Virus record (IMG/VR): IMGVR_UViG_3300032898_000488
Location: 1-28,278 of that record
Source of the DNA: a virus
Strand: one strand, 5' to 3'
DNA: 28,278 nucleotides
Shown here: positions 6,357-13,879 of the stretch, piece by piece
Position numbering within the stretch: the stretch's first letter is position 1
How the letters are laid out: every line of letters starts with the position of its first letter
Made by a program: the position numbers and the translations under genes
The notes under the pieces: generated by a model
Database searches by the model: none
What the model was told of the DNA's origin: nothing
Seen by the model: only the letters and a program-made list of their open reading frames with translations

Positions 6357-7958
6357 ATGCTGAACAATGAGATCATCTCGGCCCTGCTCGCCGACGACGG
6401 CTTCATCAAGGGTCTCGGCGGCAGGCTTGGGACCATCGCCAAGGCCGACACGATTGCCCAAGGCACGGGGTTGCTCTGGTTCGACCTGCGGCCGGTGGTG
6501 CAGCTTCTCTATCCGTTCCAGGAATTGATTCCTGAGATCAGCCGGCTTCCGCGCGTTTCGGCCGATGGCGGCAATGCCTTTCACTGGAAGCGCATCACCG
6601 CGATCAATCCGGGGGCGATCGCGCTTGGCGTGAGCGAAGGCAATCGCGGTGGGCGGATCGCGATTACCGAGGAGGATCAGCAAGCGAGCTACAAGACGCT
6701 CGGGCTCGAAAGCTCGGTCACGTTCGAGGCGCGGCTGGGCGCGGAGAATTTGACGCCGGACGCGCTCGGGGTTGCGGTGCAATCGACGCTGCGCAGCGTG
6801 ATGATCGGCGAGGAGCAGGCGCTGATCCTGGGCAATGCGAGCACGCCACTCGGCACCACGCCGACGCCGACGCTCGCGGCTGGGGGAACCACCGGGAGCT
6901 GGGCGGCCGGCACTGCCTTCGTGGCGTGCGTGGCACTCTCGGGCTATGGCTGGCTCAATACCACATCCTGGAACAGCGCCACCGCGACGGGGGGCGTGCC
7001 GGGCCAGATCACCAAGACCAATGCCGATGGCTCGGTCGATAGTTTCGGTAGCGGATCGGCAAGGCCGAGCGCAGCGGCGAGCGTGACGGTGAGCGCCAAC
7101 CAGGTGGTGACGGCGACGGTTGCGCCGGTGCCGGGAGCGGCGGCCTATGCCTGGTTTGCCGGGACGGCCAGCACCTCTCTCTTTTTCCGCGGCATCAGCA
7201 CCTCGAACCAGGCGGTGATTGGCGGGCCCGGTGCGGGCACGAACCAGCCCCTGACATCGCTTCAGACGAACGGGGTCTTCCAGGACAACTCGACGAATCT
7301 TTTGCTGCCGGACGGCGTGCTCTCACAGATTTTCGGCAGCGTGTTCGGCGCCGCGCCGGGCACGGCGATGGCAACCAACCCGAATCTGCCGAGCAATGTT
7401 TCGCTGAGCGGCGGCGGTTCCCTGATCTACACGGCGCCGGCGGGCAATGGCGGACTGACCATTTCAGGAACGAACATCGCCGAGTTCGATGCCGTGCTGC
7501 GCGCGGCCTATGACCAATACAAGCTCGGGTTCGACCGTATTCTGATGTCCGCGACCGATATTCAGAACTTCATGGGGACGATGCTAGGGCAGAATGCAGC
7601 GGCGGCGTTCCGTATTCTCTTCGATGCGGATGCCGAGACCGGACGGATCGTCGCCGGGCGGCGGGTGACCAGCTATCTCAACAAATGGTTTGGCAATACA
7701 CTCGATATCGAAGTGCATCCGTTCCTGCCGCCGGGGACGATTCTGTTCTGGTCCGATCGCACACCGTATGAACTGGCAGGCGTGCCAAACCTGCTCGAGG
7801 CGCATGTGCGGCAGGATTATTACCAGATCCAGTGGCCGTTCCAGAGCCGGCGCTACGAATACGGCGTTTATTGCGACGAGGTGTTCGCCTGCTATTTCAC
7901 GCCGGCCTTCGCGGCGATCACCAACCTCAATGCGCCTTCCGGTATTGTGAGCCTCTGA
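6357..7958 (+). CDS. major capsid protein with Ig-like insertion
   Basis: Main shell protein of the icosahedral head. 533 residues, long for an HK97-fold capsid. The N-terminal part has the N-arm/E-loop-like region (L-L-W-F-D-L-R-P-V-V-Q-L and E-L-I-P-E-I-S-R-L-P-R-V), then a P-domain helix with E-E-Q-A-L-I-L-G-N around residue 150. Between about 165 and 290 there is a Gly/Ser/Thr/Ala-rich insertion ending in a fibronectin/Ig-like strand pattern (P-V-P-G-A-A-A-Y-A-W-F-A-G-T-A), which would project from the capsid surface. The C-terminal part (A-E-F-D-A-V-L-R-A-A-Y-D-Q-Y through R-Y-E-Y-G-V-Y-C-D-E) resembles the A-domain of phage capsids. Position directly after the protease, with a strong ribosome site, fits a highly expressed capsid. 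No N-terminal delta domain is evident, consistent with a separate scaffold. Confidence 0.9.
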   Translation: MLNNEIISALLADDGFIKGLGGRLGTIAKADTIAQGTGLLWFDLRPVVQLLYPFQELIPEISRLPRVSADGGNAFHWKRITAINPGAIALGVSEGNRGGRIAITEEDQQASYKTLGLESSVTFEARLGAENLTPDALGVAVQSTLRSVMIGEEQALILGNASTPLGTTPTPTLAAGGTTGSWAAGTAFVACVALSGYGWLNTTSWNSATATGGVPGQITKTNADGSVDSFGSGSARPSAAASVTVSANQVVTATVAPVPGAAAYAWFAGTASTSLFFRGISTSNQAVIGGPGAGTNQPLTSLQTNGVFQDNSTNLLLPDGVLSQIFGSVFGAAPGTAMATNPNLPSNVSLSGGGSLIYTAPAGNGGLTISGTNIAEFDAVLRAAYDQYKLGFDRILMSATDIQNFMGTMLGQNAAAAFRILFDADAETGRIVAGRRVTSYLNKWFGNTLDIEVHPFLPPGTILFWSDRTPYELAGVPNLLEAHVRQDYYQIQWPFQSRRYEYGVYCDEVFACYFTPAFAAITNLNAPSGIVSL

Positions 7959-7961
7959 GCC

Positions 7962-8273
7962 ATGCGGGTGCGAGTGCCGGAGGGGGTGACAGCGGTCTCG
8001 GCCCGGCAGCAGGAATTCACCCCGGATCGGTTCGGAATCATTACCGTTCCGGACGATCTCGGGGTGTATCTGCTCGGGCTCCGCGCCGGGTTTGCGGTGG
8101 CGGGAGAGCGATCGCCATCGGCGGGAGCGGCGATGCTCTCGGCGGCGGGGAAGCCGACGGCCGCCGGTCTCGGGCCTTCTCCGCCCGGGCGCGAGGGGGA
8201 GGCGGGAAAAGCGCGGAAAGCCGGCGATGCGGAGCGATTTCGGCCCCCGGCTTCCGGCCAGGGGAAAGCGTGA
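7962..8273 (+). CDS. small head-region protein, function unknown
   Basis: A 103-residue protein starting 3 bases after the capsid stop and overlapping the connector start at 8273 (TGATG). Residues 1-48 look ordered (V-R-V-P-E-G, then F-G-I-I-T-V-P-D-D-L-G-V-Y-L-L-G-L-R-A-G-F), a pattern seen in short proteins between capsid and connector genes of many phages. The remainder is rich in Ala, Gly, Pro, Lys and Arg and looks disordered. It may be a head completion or decoration protein; this is inferred only from position. The tight spacing on both sides supports it being translated. Confidence 0.65.
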   Translation: MRVRVPEGVTAVSARQQEFTPDRFGIITVPDDLGVYLLGLRAGFAVAGERSPSAGAAMLSAAGKPTAAGLGPSPPGREGEAGKARKAGDAERFRPPASGQGKA

Positions 8274-9106
8274 TGGCAGATCCGCGCGATCTCACGAACC
8301 TTAGTGCGGTCAAGGCCTTCATTAGCCCGCCGCTGGCGGGAACGAGCGCTTCGGATGCGGTGCTTGCAATGCTGATTTCCGGCGTGAGCCGGTCGATCGA
8401 GGCTTATCTCGGGCGTGAACTGATGGCGCAAAGCCGGACGGAGATGCGCAACGGCACCGGGCAGACGAGCCTGGTGCTCAGGCATTTCCCGCTGATCGGG
8501 GTGGCGAGCGTTGTTATCGATACGAGGCGGATCCCGGCGGCCGGGGTTCCGCCGACGCAAAGCCGGGACGGCTACACGTTCGACGACCGTTTCCTTTATC
8601 TCTCACCGGGAATTGTCGGGTTTCCGCAGCGATTCGTGCGCGGGGCGCAGAATGTGCAGGTGGTCTATTCGGCGGGCTTCGTTACGCCGGGAATGATTGC
8701 CGTGGCAGGGCTGCCGGCATGGGCGCCGAGCACGGAATTCGCGGAGAACGCGGAAGTGGCGGCGAACGGCCTCGTCTTCACGACGAGCGCCGGCGGGACG
8801 AGTGGTGTGGGCGAGCCTGCCTGGCCGGCGCAGCTTGGGGCGAGCGTGGCGGATGGAAGCGTGACGTGGCAAGCGACGGCCATGGCGGTGGGGTTGTTTC
8901 CGGGCGCGCCATTGCTGCCGCAAGGAATTGCGGTGGCGTGCATGCAGCAGGTGGCTCTGACGTTCAAACAGCGCACGCGGGTGGGCGACAGCGGGACAGG
9001 CGAAGGCCCGCAGCGCGTGAGCTACATGAACCAGGCGCTGCACCCGACGACGCTTGCGATGCTCGAACCCTACCGGGATTGGGCGTTTCCGGGGGATGTG
9101 TTCTGA
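8273..9106 (+). CDS. head-tail connector (gp6-like) with inserted module
   Basis: Probable head-tail connector that joins the portal ring to the tail. 277 residues. Residues 1-135 match the gp6-like connector pattern: D-P-x-D-L-T-N-L-S-A-V-K-A-F-I near the N-terminus, S-R-S-I-E-A-Y-L-G-R-E-L at 39-50, then L-R-H-F-P-L-I-G-V-A-S-V-V-I, and a final helix near the C-terminus. Residues 150-202 (8720-8878) are an extra module, W-A-P-S-T-E-F-A-E-N followed by G-T-S-G-V-G-E-P-A-W-P and V-A-D-G-S-V-T-W, that also occurs in the sheath, the collar protein and the tail fibre. After it, the helix Q-G-I-A-V-A-C-M-Q-Q-V-A-L-T-F-K resumes the connector fold. ATG 8273 overlaps the previous stop. Confidence 0.8.
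   Translation: MADPRDLTNLSAVKAFISPPLAGTSASDAVLAMLISGVSRSIEAYLGRELMAQSRTEMRNGTGQTSLVLRHFPLIGVASVVIDTRRIPAAGVPPTQSRDGYTFDDRFLYLSPGIVGFPQRFVRGAQNVQVVYSAGFVTPGMIAVAGLPAWAPSTEFAENAEVAANGLVFTTSAGGTSGVGEPAWPAQLGASVADGSVTWQATAMAVGLFPGAPLLPQGIAVACMQQVALTFKQRTRVGDSGTGEGPQRVSYMNQALHPTTLAMLEPYRDWAFPGDVF
8720..8878 (+). repeat. shared ~55-residue virion module, copy 1 (connector)
   Basis: Residues 150-202 of the connector. Shares the skeleton aromatic-x-A-S/A-T ... G-G-T-S-G-x-x-E-P-A-W ... A-D-G-S-V-T-W with four other copies in this window. It is the most divergent copy. Confidence 0.75.
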
Positions 9107-9570
9107 TGGCGCTTGGACGTGAACCCATCTACGCGGCGCTGTTTTCGCAAATCGGCGCGCTCTTGCTGGCACCGGCAGGCCCGTTCAACTATGCGGGGCG
9201 GCGGCCGGTTTCGATGAGCGCGCTTGCTGTCGAGCAATATCCGGCCTTCATCCTGGTGGAGAAAGGCGAGGAGTACGGCAGGGGCCGGCTCTTCGCGCCG
9301 GCCAAGGTGACGCTGCGTGCCGATCTCTTCATCTATTCGCTGCAGGGCGAAGTGCCGGACGAGAGCGATGTGAGCATGCTGAATGGGCTTGCCGATGCGG
9401 TGGAAGATGCCGTGCAGGCGGCATGCGGGCCAACCGCGCAGAACACGCTGGGCGGACTGGTGGCCGAGGCATGGATTCTCGGGCGGCAGGTGGTGACGCC
9501 GGGTTCCTACGCGCAGCGGCAGTCGGAGCAGGTAATGGCCCTCGCGATAACGCTGCCGCACTCCCGATGA
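9106..9570 (+). CDS. tail terminator-like / neck protein
   Basis: A 154-residue protein with the pattern of a common phage neck family: an N-terminal helix I-Y-A-A-L-F-S-Q-I-G-A-L-L, then R-R-P-V-S-M-S-A-L-A-V-E-Q-Y-P-A-F-I-L-V-E-K-G-E split over 33-55, P-A-K-V-T-L-R-A-D-L-F-I-Y, and T-L-G-G-L-V-A-E-A-W-I-L-G near 113-125. Members cap the tail tube end and connect it to the head; that is my reading by pattern and position between connector and Gp37-like gene. The ATG at 9106 overlaps the connector stop (TGATG) and the end overlaps the next gene (ATGA), so it is embedded in the operon. Confidence 0.72.
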   Translation: MALGREPIYAALFSQIGALLLAPAGPFNYAGRRPVSMSALAVEQYPAFILVEKGEEYGRGRLFAPAKVTLRADLFIYSLQGEVPDESDVSMLNGLADAVEDAVQAACGPTAQNTLGGLVAEAWILGRQVVTPGSYAQRQSEQVMALAITLPHSR

Positions 9571-10427
9571 GCTTTGGATCGTTGCCGGTCTGGCTCGATC
9601 CGACTTCGTGGGCCGGGCGAAAAATTTCGCCGCCCGTGAGCGAGGATATTGGGACCATTCAGAGCGCGATCGCGGCGCAACTCACGGAGTTTTTCTCCGA
9701 CGCCGGGATCGCAATTCCGGTCCATGTCTTCCCGGATTTCGATCTGGACACTTGGTGGGGCAGCAATGCGATTGCCTTCGTCCTGATCTCCTATCACGGC
9801 AGCAGGTTCGGCGCGCCGATGAGCACCGATGCGATGGTGCAGGAGCGTGTCGTCAGCTTCGATGTGCATGTTGAGGCTCGGCAGACAGCGTGGGCGTTGA
9901 CGGGGCCCGGGAGCGTCTATGCGCTGATCGATGCGGTAGAGGCCGCGTTGGGCGGGTTCCGTGCTCCGGGATGCCGCAACGCCTATTTCGTGGAAGAGCG
10001 GTTTGGCGAGCGCGACCCCACCGGTCACGTTTGGCTCTATGACATGCGGCTCGAAGTGCCGACGCTCAAGCTCAAGCAGGAGCCGCAACTTGCGCTCGCC
10101 AATCTCGTGAAGGCGCAGGTCTATGTCGCGGCAAGCGCGAGCGCGCGGGGACGGGCGATGCAGAGTGGAACGTTCACGTTCGCGAGTGGGACGCTGACGC
10201 TGCCCGGTCCGACGCCGATCGTGGTGGGCGCGATCACGTCCGCGGATGGAAGGAGGATTTTCCAGGAGTTCGCGGACTGGACCGCGGACGGGACGACGGG
10301 CGTTGTGACGGCAGTTGCGACGGGAGCCATCGCGCAGAACGCGACGGTGCAGATCGCCTTTGCCGCCGCCGACACGGTGACGGCGGTTTCGACCGGCGGA
10401 AGTTCGCCGACCAATCCAGCAAACTGA
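9567..10427 (+). CDS. Gp37-like (Mu family) neck/tail protein with beta extension
   Basis: 286 residues. Residues ~1-180 resemble the phage Gp37 family (Mu-like), known near the head-tail junction genes: I-G-T-I-Q-S-A-I-A-A-Q-L at the first helix, V-V-S-F-D-V-H-V-E-A-R at ~94-104, and R-L-E-V-P-T-L-K near 165. Residues ~195-286 form a separate Thr/Ala/Gly-rich domain with alternating hydrophobic residues, beginning M-Q-S-G-T-F-T-F-A-S-G-T-L-T-L-P-G-P, which looks like an added beta-sandwich. It starts as ATGA at the previous stop. The 53-base gap to the sheath contains a small GC-rich inverted repeat (around 10450-10467). The family call is moderate; the function is inferred from position. 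Confidence 0.65.
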   Translation: MSFGSLPVWLDPTSWAGRKISPPVSEDIGTIQSAIAAQLTEFFSDAGIAIPVHVFPDFDLDTWWGSNAIAFVLISYHGSRFGAPMSTDAMVQERVVSFDVHVEARQTAWALTGPGSVYALIDAVEAALGGFRAPGCRNAYFVEERFGERDPTGHVWLYDMRLEVPTLKLKQEPQLALANLVKAQVYVAASASARGRAMQSGTFTFASGTLTLPGPTPIVVGAITSADGRRIFQEFADWTADGTTGVVTAVATGAIAQNATVQIAFAAADTVTAVSTGGSSPTNPAN

Positions 10428-10480
10428 GCGGCCGAGAGGCCAAGGGAACGGCCGGCGGCAACGCCGGACGATGAGAACGC

Positions 10481-12244
10481 ATGCCCGCAAACTTCCTGCA
10501 TGGGATCGAGGTTACCGAGGTATCGACCGGCCCGGTGCCGGTTTCGGTGGTGAACTCTGCCGTCATCGGCTTGATCGGCACCGCGCCGCAATGGCTTGTG
10601 GCCGCCAATGCGGCCGTGCTGCCGCCGGGGCCGAATACGCCCGTTCTGGTGGGATCGAGCCGGGCCGCGTCGCAGTTCGGGCCGCTCACGCGCGGCTACA
10701 CGATCCCCTATGCGCTCTCGGCGATCCAGACGCAGGGCGGCGGCTCCATCATCGTGGTCAACGTCTTCAATCCGGCGGTCCACCAGACCACGAAGGCGCC
10801 CGCAGTGTTCAATCTGCCGGCCACCGGAACACAGGTGGTCAATCTCGGGCAGATGGGCCTTGTCGGCCCCGGCCTGCCGAACAGCGGCGCGCTCGAGACG
10901 ACCGTGACGGTTGCTCCGGCCAATGCCCCGCCCAATTGGACCGCGAGCACTCAGGAGACCGTGGGCAACCTGATCAAGCCCACCGCCGAGAATGCCGGCG
11001 GCTTCATCTTCAAGGCCACAACGGCGGGCGAGACGGGCACGGCCGAGCCGGCGACGTGGAATCAGACGGTCGGCGGGACGACCACCGATGGCACCGTGAC
11101 GTGGACCAATGTTGGCGTCAACGGCTACGTCGAGAACACGGACTACACCGTCGATTACGTGAACGGCTTCGTGTTCGCGAAGGCGGGGGGCGCGATTGCG
11201 AACGGCGCGAGCCTCTCCATCGGCTATTCGTTCGCCGACCCTTCGAAGGTGCAGGATGCCGATATCATCGGCGCCGTCAACAACGGGGTTTTCACAGGGC
11301 TACAGGCCCTGCAAACCACGTTTCAGACCATGGGCATCTTCGCGAAGCTGCTCATCGCTCCGGGCTTCTCGCAGGACGAAGAGACCGCCTCGGCACTCAC
11401 CACGCTTGCGGGGCAGATCCGGGCCGTGGCGCTGATCGACGCGGCGCCGAACACCTCGGTTGCGGCGGCGATTGCCAATCGCGGCACCGAGGGGAATGCC
11501 TTCGACACGTCGAGCGGCCGTGTTGTCCTGTGCTTTCCGCAGGAGATGTTTTTCGACACGGGCATCGCGCCGACCGGGAACACGATCAACAACCAGGGGA
11601 TCGCGGTCAACACGCCCTTCAACGCGAACGCCGACAGTCCGTTTTCGCAGTGGGTTGCCGGTGTCACCGCGGCGCAGGACATCGCCAACGGCTATTGGTT
11701 CAGCCCGAGCAACGTGCAGATCCAAGGGATCGTCGGCCCCGACATCTCCATGTATTCCAGCGCCTTCGATCCGAACAGCGACACGAACACCCTGAATGCT
11801 GCGGGCATTCTGACCGTGTTCAACGGGTTCGGAACAGGCTTGCGGACCTGGGGCAACCGGCTCGCTTCCTTCCCGACCGCGACCGATCCGACCACGTTCA
11901 TCCCGGTTCGGCGGACGATGGACGTGGTCGAGCAGAGCGTGCAACTCGCGATGCTGCAATTCCTCGATCAGCCGATCTCGAACGGGTTGATCAATTCCAT
12001 CCTGCAAACCGTCAACGGCTTCCTGGCAACGCTGGTGCAGCGCGGCGCGCTGATCGGCGGGACGTGCAGCTACAACCCGGCGGAAAACGCAGTGACGCAG
12101 CTCGTGGCGGGGCAACTCACCTTCGATATCTCCCTTCTGCCGCCGCCGCCAGCCGAAGAGATCAACTTCAACGTTTCGGTCAACACCGCGCTGCTCAGCA
12201 CGCTCGGGCCGGTGAGCGCCACGACGCAGACGGCAACGAATTAA
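10481..12244 (+). CDS. FI: tail sheath protein with inserted module
   Basis: Contractile sheath subunit that wraps the tail tube and drives it into the host. 587 residues. The N-terminal F-L-H-G-I-E-V-T-E-V (5-14) and I-G-L-I-G-T-A-P are typical of sheath proteins of P2 and Mu relatives; so are V-L-V-G-S-S-R-A-A-S-Q-F-G, G-G-G-S-I-I-V-V-N-V-F-N, and the C-terminal I-P-V-R-R-T-M-D-V-V-E-Q with final beta strand I-N-F-N-V-S-V-N-T-A. Residues 153-212 (10937-11116) are an inserted copy of the shared module, in the surface domain I position where sheath proteins tolerate insertions. Long compared with P2 FI (about 400 residues) because of this and other surface insertions. No strong Shine-Dalgarno is visible before ATG 10481. 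Confidence 0.92.
   Translation: MPANFLHGIEVTEVSTGPVPVSVVNSAVIGLIGTAPQWLVAANAAVLPPGPNTPVLVGSSRAASQFGPLTRGYTIPYALSAIQTQGGGSIIVVNVFNPAVHQTTKAPAVFNLPATGTQVVNLGQMGLVGPGLPNSGALETTVTVAPANAPPNWTASTQETVGNLIKPTAENAGGFIFKATTAGETGTAEPATWNQTVGGTTTDGTVTWTNVGVNGYVENTDYTVDYVNGFVFAKAGGAIANGASLSIGYSFADPSKVQDADIIGAVNNGVFTGLQALQTTFQTMGIFAKLLIAPGFSQDEETASALTTLAGQIRAVALIDAAPNTSVAAAIANRGTEGNAFDTSSGRVVLCFPQEMFFDTGIAPTGNTINNQGIAVNTPFNANADSPFSQWVAGVTAAQDIANGYWFSPSNVQIQGIVGPDISMYSSAFDPNSDTNTLNAAGILTVFNGFGTGLRTWGNRLASFPTATDPTTFIPVRRTMDVVEQSVQLAMLQFLDQPISNGLINSILQTVNGFLATLVQRGALIGGTCSYNPAENAVTQLVAGQLTFDISLLPPPPAEEINFNVSVNTALLSTLGPVSATTQTATN
10937..11116 (+). repeat. shared ~55-residue virion module, copy 2 (sheath)
   Basis: Residues 153-212 of the sheath: N-W-T-A-S-T, T-T-A-G-E-T-G-T-A-E-P, then G-G-T-T-T-D-G-T-V-T-W-T-N-V-G. 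The last segment is almost identical to the copies in the tail fibre and the collar protein. Confidence 0.85.
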
Positions 12245-12258
12245 GGGGGTAGCAGGTC

Positions 12259-12780
12259 ATGGCGAGCCTGGTGATCAACAGTCTTTCGAACGCAAATATA
12301 TATCTTAACGGCAATAATCTTCTCGGCCGTGCTGCCGAATTCACGGTGCCGCAACCCAAGCGCGTCATGCAGGATTATAAAGGGCTTGGGATGGTGGCGC
12401 GGCTTGAAGTGCCGGCCGGCTGGGACAAGCTGGAAGCCGAAATCACCTGGTCCAGCTTCGATCAGACGACCATCGGCTTGCTCATGAGTTCGACCGGGAT
12501 GCAGCAATTCTCGGCGTTGGGTGACTTGCAGGTGTTGAGTGCCGCTGGCGAAACGAGCGAGCTGCCGGTGATCTACAATGTGACGGGGTTGGCAAAGGAT
12601 CCCGGCGCGATACCGTTCAAGGCACAGGAGAATATTTCGTTCAAGACCGCGATCACGGTCTATCACGTCGATCTCAGCGTAGGCGGTATTCAGGTCTATC
12701 TCTTCGATGTGTTTTCCAATCAGTTCATCGTGGGCGGTGTCGATCAGCTCGCTTCGTTCCGGGCAAATATCGGCGGTTAG
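12259..12780 (+). CDS. FII: tail tube protein
   Basis: Inner tube of the contractile tail, P2 FII family. 173 residues, the usual size. The N-terminal I-N-S-L-S-N-A-N-I-Y-L-N-G-N-N-L-L-G-R-A-A-E-F-T-V-P with K-x-x-x-x-D-Y-K-G-L-G-M-V-A after it is the family signature (the loop before D-Y-K-G-L-G), and the end D-V-F-S-N-Q-F-I-V-G-G-V-D is the return beta pair. It directly follows the sheath gene (14-base gap with a G-rich ribosome site at 12243-12249 or AGG at 12253-12255), the standard order. It is followed within 2 bases by a membrane protein gene of the lysis cassette, where P2-like phages would have the tail chaperone gene E. Confidence 0.93.
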   Translation: MASLVINSLSNANIYLNGNNLLGRAAEFTVPQPKRVMQDYKGLGMVARLEVPAGWDKLEAEITWSSFDQTTIGLLMSSTGMQQFSALGDLQVLSAAGETSELPVIYNVTGLAKDPGAIPFKAQENISFKTAITVYHVDLSVGGIQVYLFDVFSNQFIVGGVDQLASFRANIGG

Positions 12781-12782
12781 AC

Positions 12783-12995
12783 ATGAACCCGACGGAACAG
12801 GAACGACTGGCGGCGCTGGAGGCGCAGATGCAGCAGGTGCATGAAGATATCGCTGCGATCCGGGTGGCAACCGAGAGGCTTCTGAGCATCGCCCACATGG
12901 GGCGCGGCGCGCTCTGGCTTGCACTGCATGTCGGTGCGGCGCTCGGCATCCTGGCAAGCGCCTATGAGGCAGTGCGCGTGGCTGGCAAAAATTGA
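12783..12995 (+). CDS. XhlA-like small membrane protein (putative lysis accessory)
   Basis: 70 residues: a coiled-coil-like heptad helix at 4-35 (E-R-L-A-A-L-E-A-Q-M-Q-Q-V-H-E-D-I) and one membrane segment at about 42-64 (A-L-W-L-A-L-H-V-G-A-A-L-G-I-L-A). This layout, charged helix then one transmembrane helix, matches XhlA/hemolysin-type holin partners that assist endolysin release. It lies immediately before the endolysin, which supports a lysis role. It begins 2 bases after the tail tube stop. Alternatively it is a small superinfection or tail-membrane protein; the sequence alone does not decide. Confidence 0.65.
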   Translation: MNPTEQERLAALEAQMQQVHEDIAAIRVATERLLSIAHMGRGALWLALHVGAALGILASAYEAVRVAGKN

Positions 12996-13041
12996 TGTCC
13001 GGACATTGCAGCGTATCGGCGTTGCCGGAGGAGGCCGGGCC

Positions 13042-13578
13042 ATGACGGTGAGTTCGACTCCCTTTGAAACAGCTTTCAACTGGGTGGTCGGGGTCGAAGG
13101 AGATTACACGAATGATCCCGGCGATCCCGGCAATTGGACAGGGGGCGCGGTCGGGTCCGGGCAGTGCAATGGCACGAAGTATGGAATCAGTGCCGCTTCC
13201 TATCCCACGCTCGACATTGCGAACCTGACGGAAGCCGAAGCGGAGGCGATCTATCAGCGCGATTACTGGACGCCGATCCAGGGGGATTCGCTGCCGCAGG
13301 CTTTGGCGCTGGTTATCTTCGATGCCGCGGTGAACTCGGGCGTGTCGCAATCGGTGCAGTGGCTTCAGGTGGTCATTGGCGCGACGACAGACGGCAATCT
13401 CGGGCCGGAAACGCTGGCGGCGATGAATGGCTGGACGGGCGGGGCGGATTCGCTCTGCTCGGAAGTGCTGGCGCAGAGGATCGCCGCGCTCGGGGATGAT
13501 TCCAATTGGAATACGTTCGGCCTGGGGTGGTCGCGGCGTTGTGCCGCGCTCGCATTCCAGGCGGCGACGTTGCTGTAG
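13042..13578 (+). CDS. endolysin, GH108-type muramidase
   Basis: Cuts the peptidoglycan glycan strand at lysis. 178 residues. The N-terminal helix ends in V-V-G-V-E-G-D-Y with E19 as the expected catalytic acid of the GH108 (ZliS/secretion activator) family; Y-G-I-S at 47-50, L-T-x-x-x-A-x-x-I-Y-x-R-D-Y-W at 62-76 also fit. Residues ~85-150 correspond to the PG_binding_3 half: A-L-A-L-V-I-F-D-A-A-V-N-S-G and L-Q-V-V-I-G, then D-G-N-L-G-P-E-T-L. No signal peptide, so it needs a holin. ATG 13042 is chosen because GGAGGAGG (13027-13034) is 7 bases upstream; an earlier in-frame ATG at 12919 overlaps the preceding gene and adds unlike sequence. Confidence 0.9.
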   Translation: MTVSSTPFETAFNWVVGVEGDYTNDPGDPGNWTGGAVGSGQCNGTKYGISAASYPTLDIANLTEAEAEAIYQRDYWTPIQGDSLPQALALVIFDAAVNSGVSQSVQWLQVVIGATTDGNLGPETLAAMNGWTGGADSLCSEVLAQRIAALGDDSNWNTFGLGWSRRCAALAFQAATLL

Positions 13579-13588
13579 GAGAAAATTC

Positions 13589-13864
13589 GTGGACAGGACT
13601 CCGAAGTTCTTCAAGACGCCGCTCAATCAGGCGGCGCTCGCGGGGATGGTGGGCACCGCGGCTGCGGTGCTGGGCGGGCAGATGACGTGGCAGGCGGCCG
13701 TGCCCGTGGTGGTGGGCGGCGTGGTGGCGTTGATCGTTCCCGACAACAGCGTGGCGAAGGAGGATGTGGAGGCGCTGGTGACGGACGCGATCAAGGTCGC
13801 GACCGATCTCACCAACACGCCGAAGCAGGGCCCGACTGCGCCCGTTCCGAACAAGTCCGTCTAA
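13589..13864 (+). CDS. holin-like membrane protein
   Basis: 91 residues starting with GTG, with GGAG (13578-13581) 7 bases upstream. Two hydrophobic segments are visible: about 12-30 (N-Q-A-A-L-A-G-M-V-G-T-A-A-A-V-L-G) and about 34-51 (W-Q-A-A-V-P-V-V-V-G-G-V-V-A-L-I-V-P), followed by an acidic then polar, proline-containing tail. Size, two membrane segments and position directly after the endolysin fit a holin that times lysis by opening the inner membrane. Longer in-frame readings upstream overlap the endolysin and are unlikely. Family membership is not certain. Confidence 0.72.
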   Translation: MDRTPKFFKTPLNQAALAGMVGTAAAVLGGQMTWQAAVPVVVGGVVALIVPDNSVAKEDVEALVTDAIKVATDLTNTPKQGPTAPVPNKSV

Positions 13865-13879
13865 GACTCAGGAGCATTC

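Noticed and set aside
10471-12252. 593-codon + frame overlapping the sheath
   Set aside because: Arg/Gly/His/Ala-rich out-of-frame shadow; the 10481-12244 frame is an unmistakable sheath.
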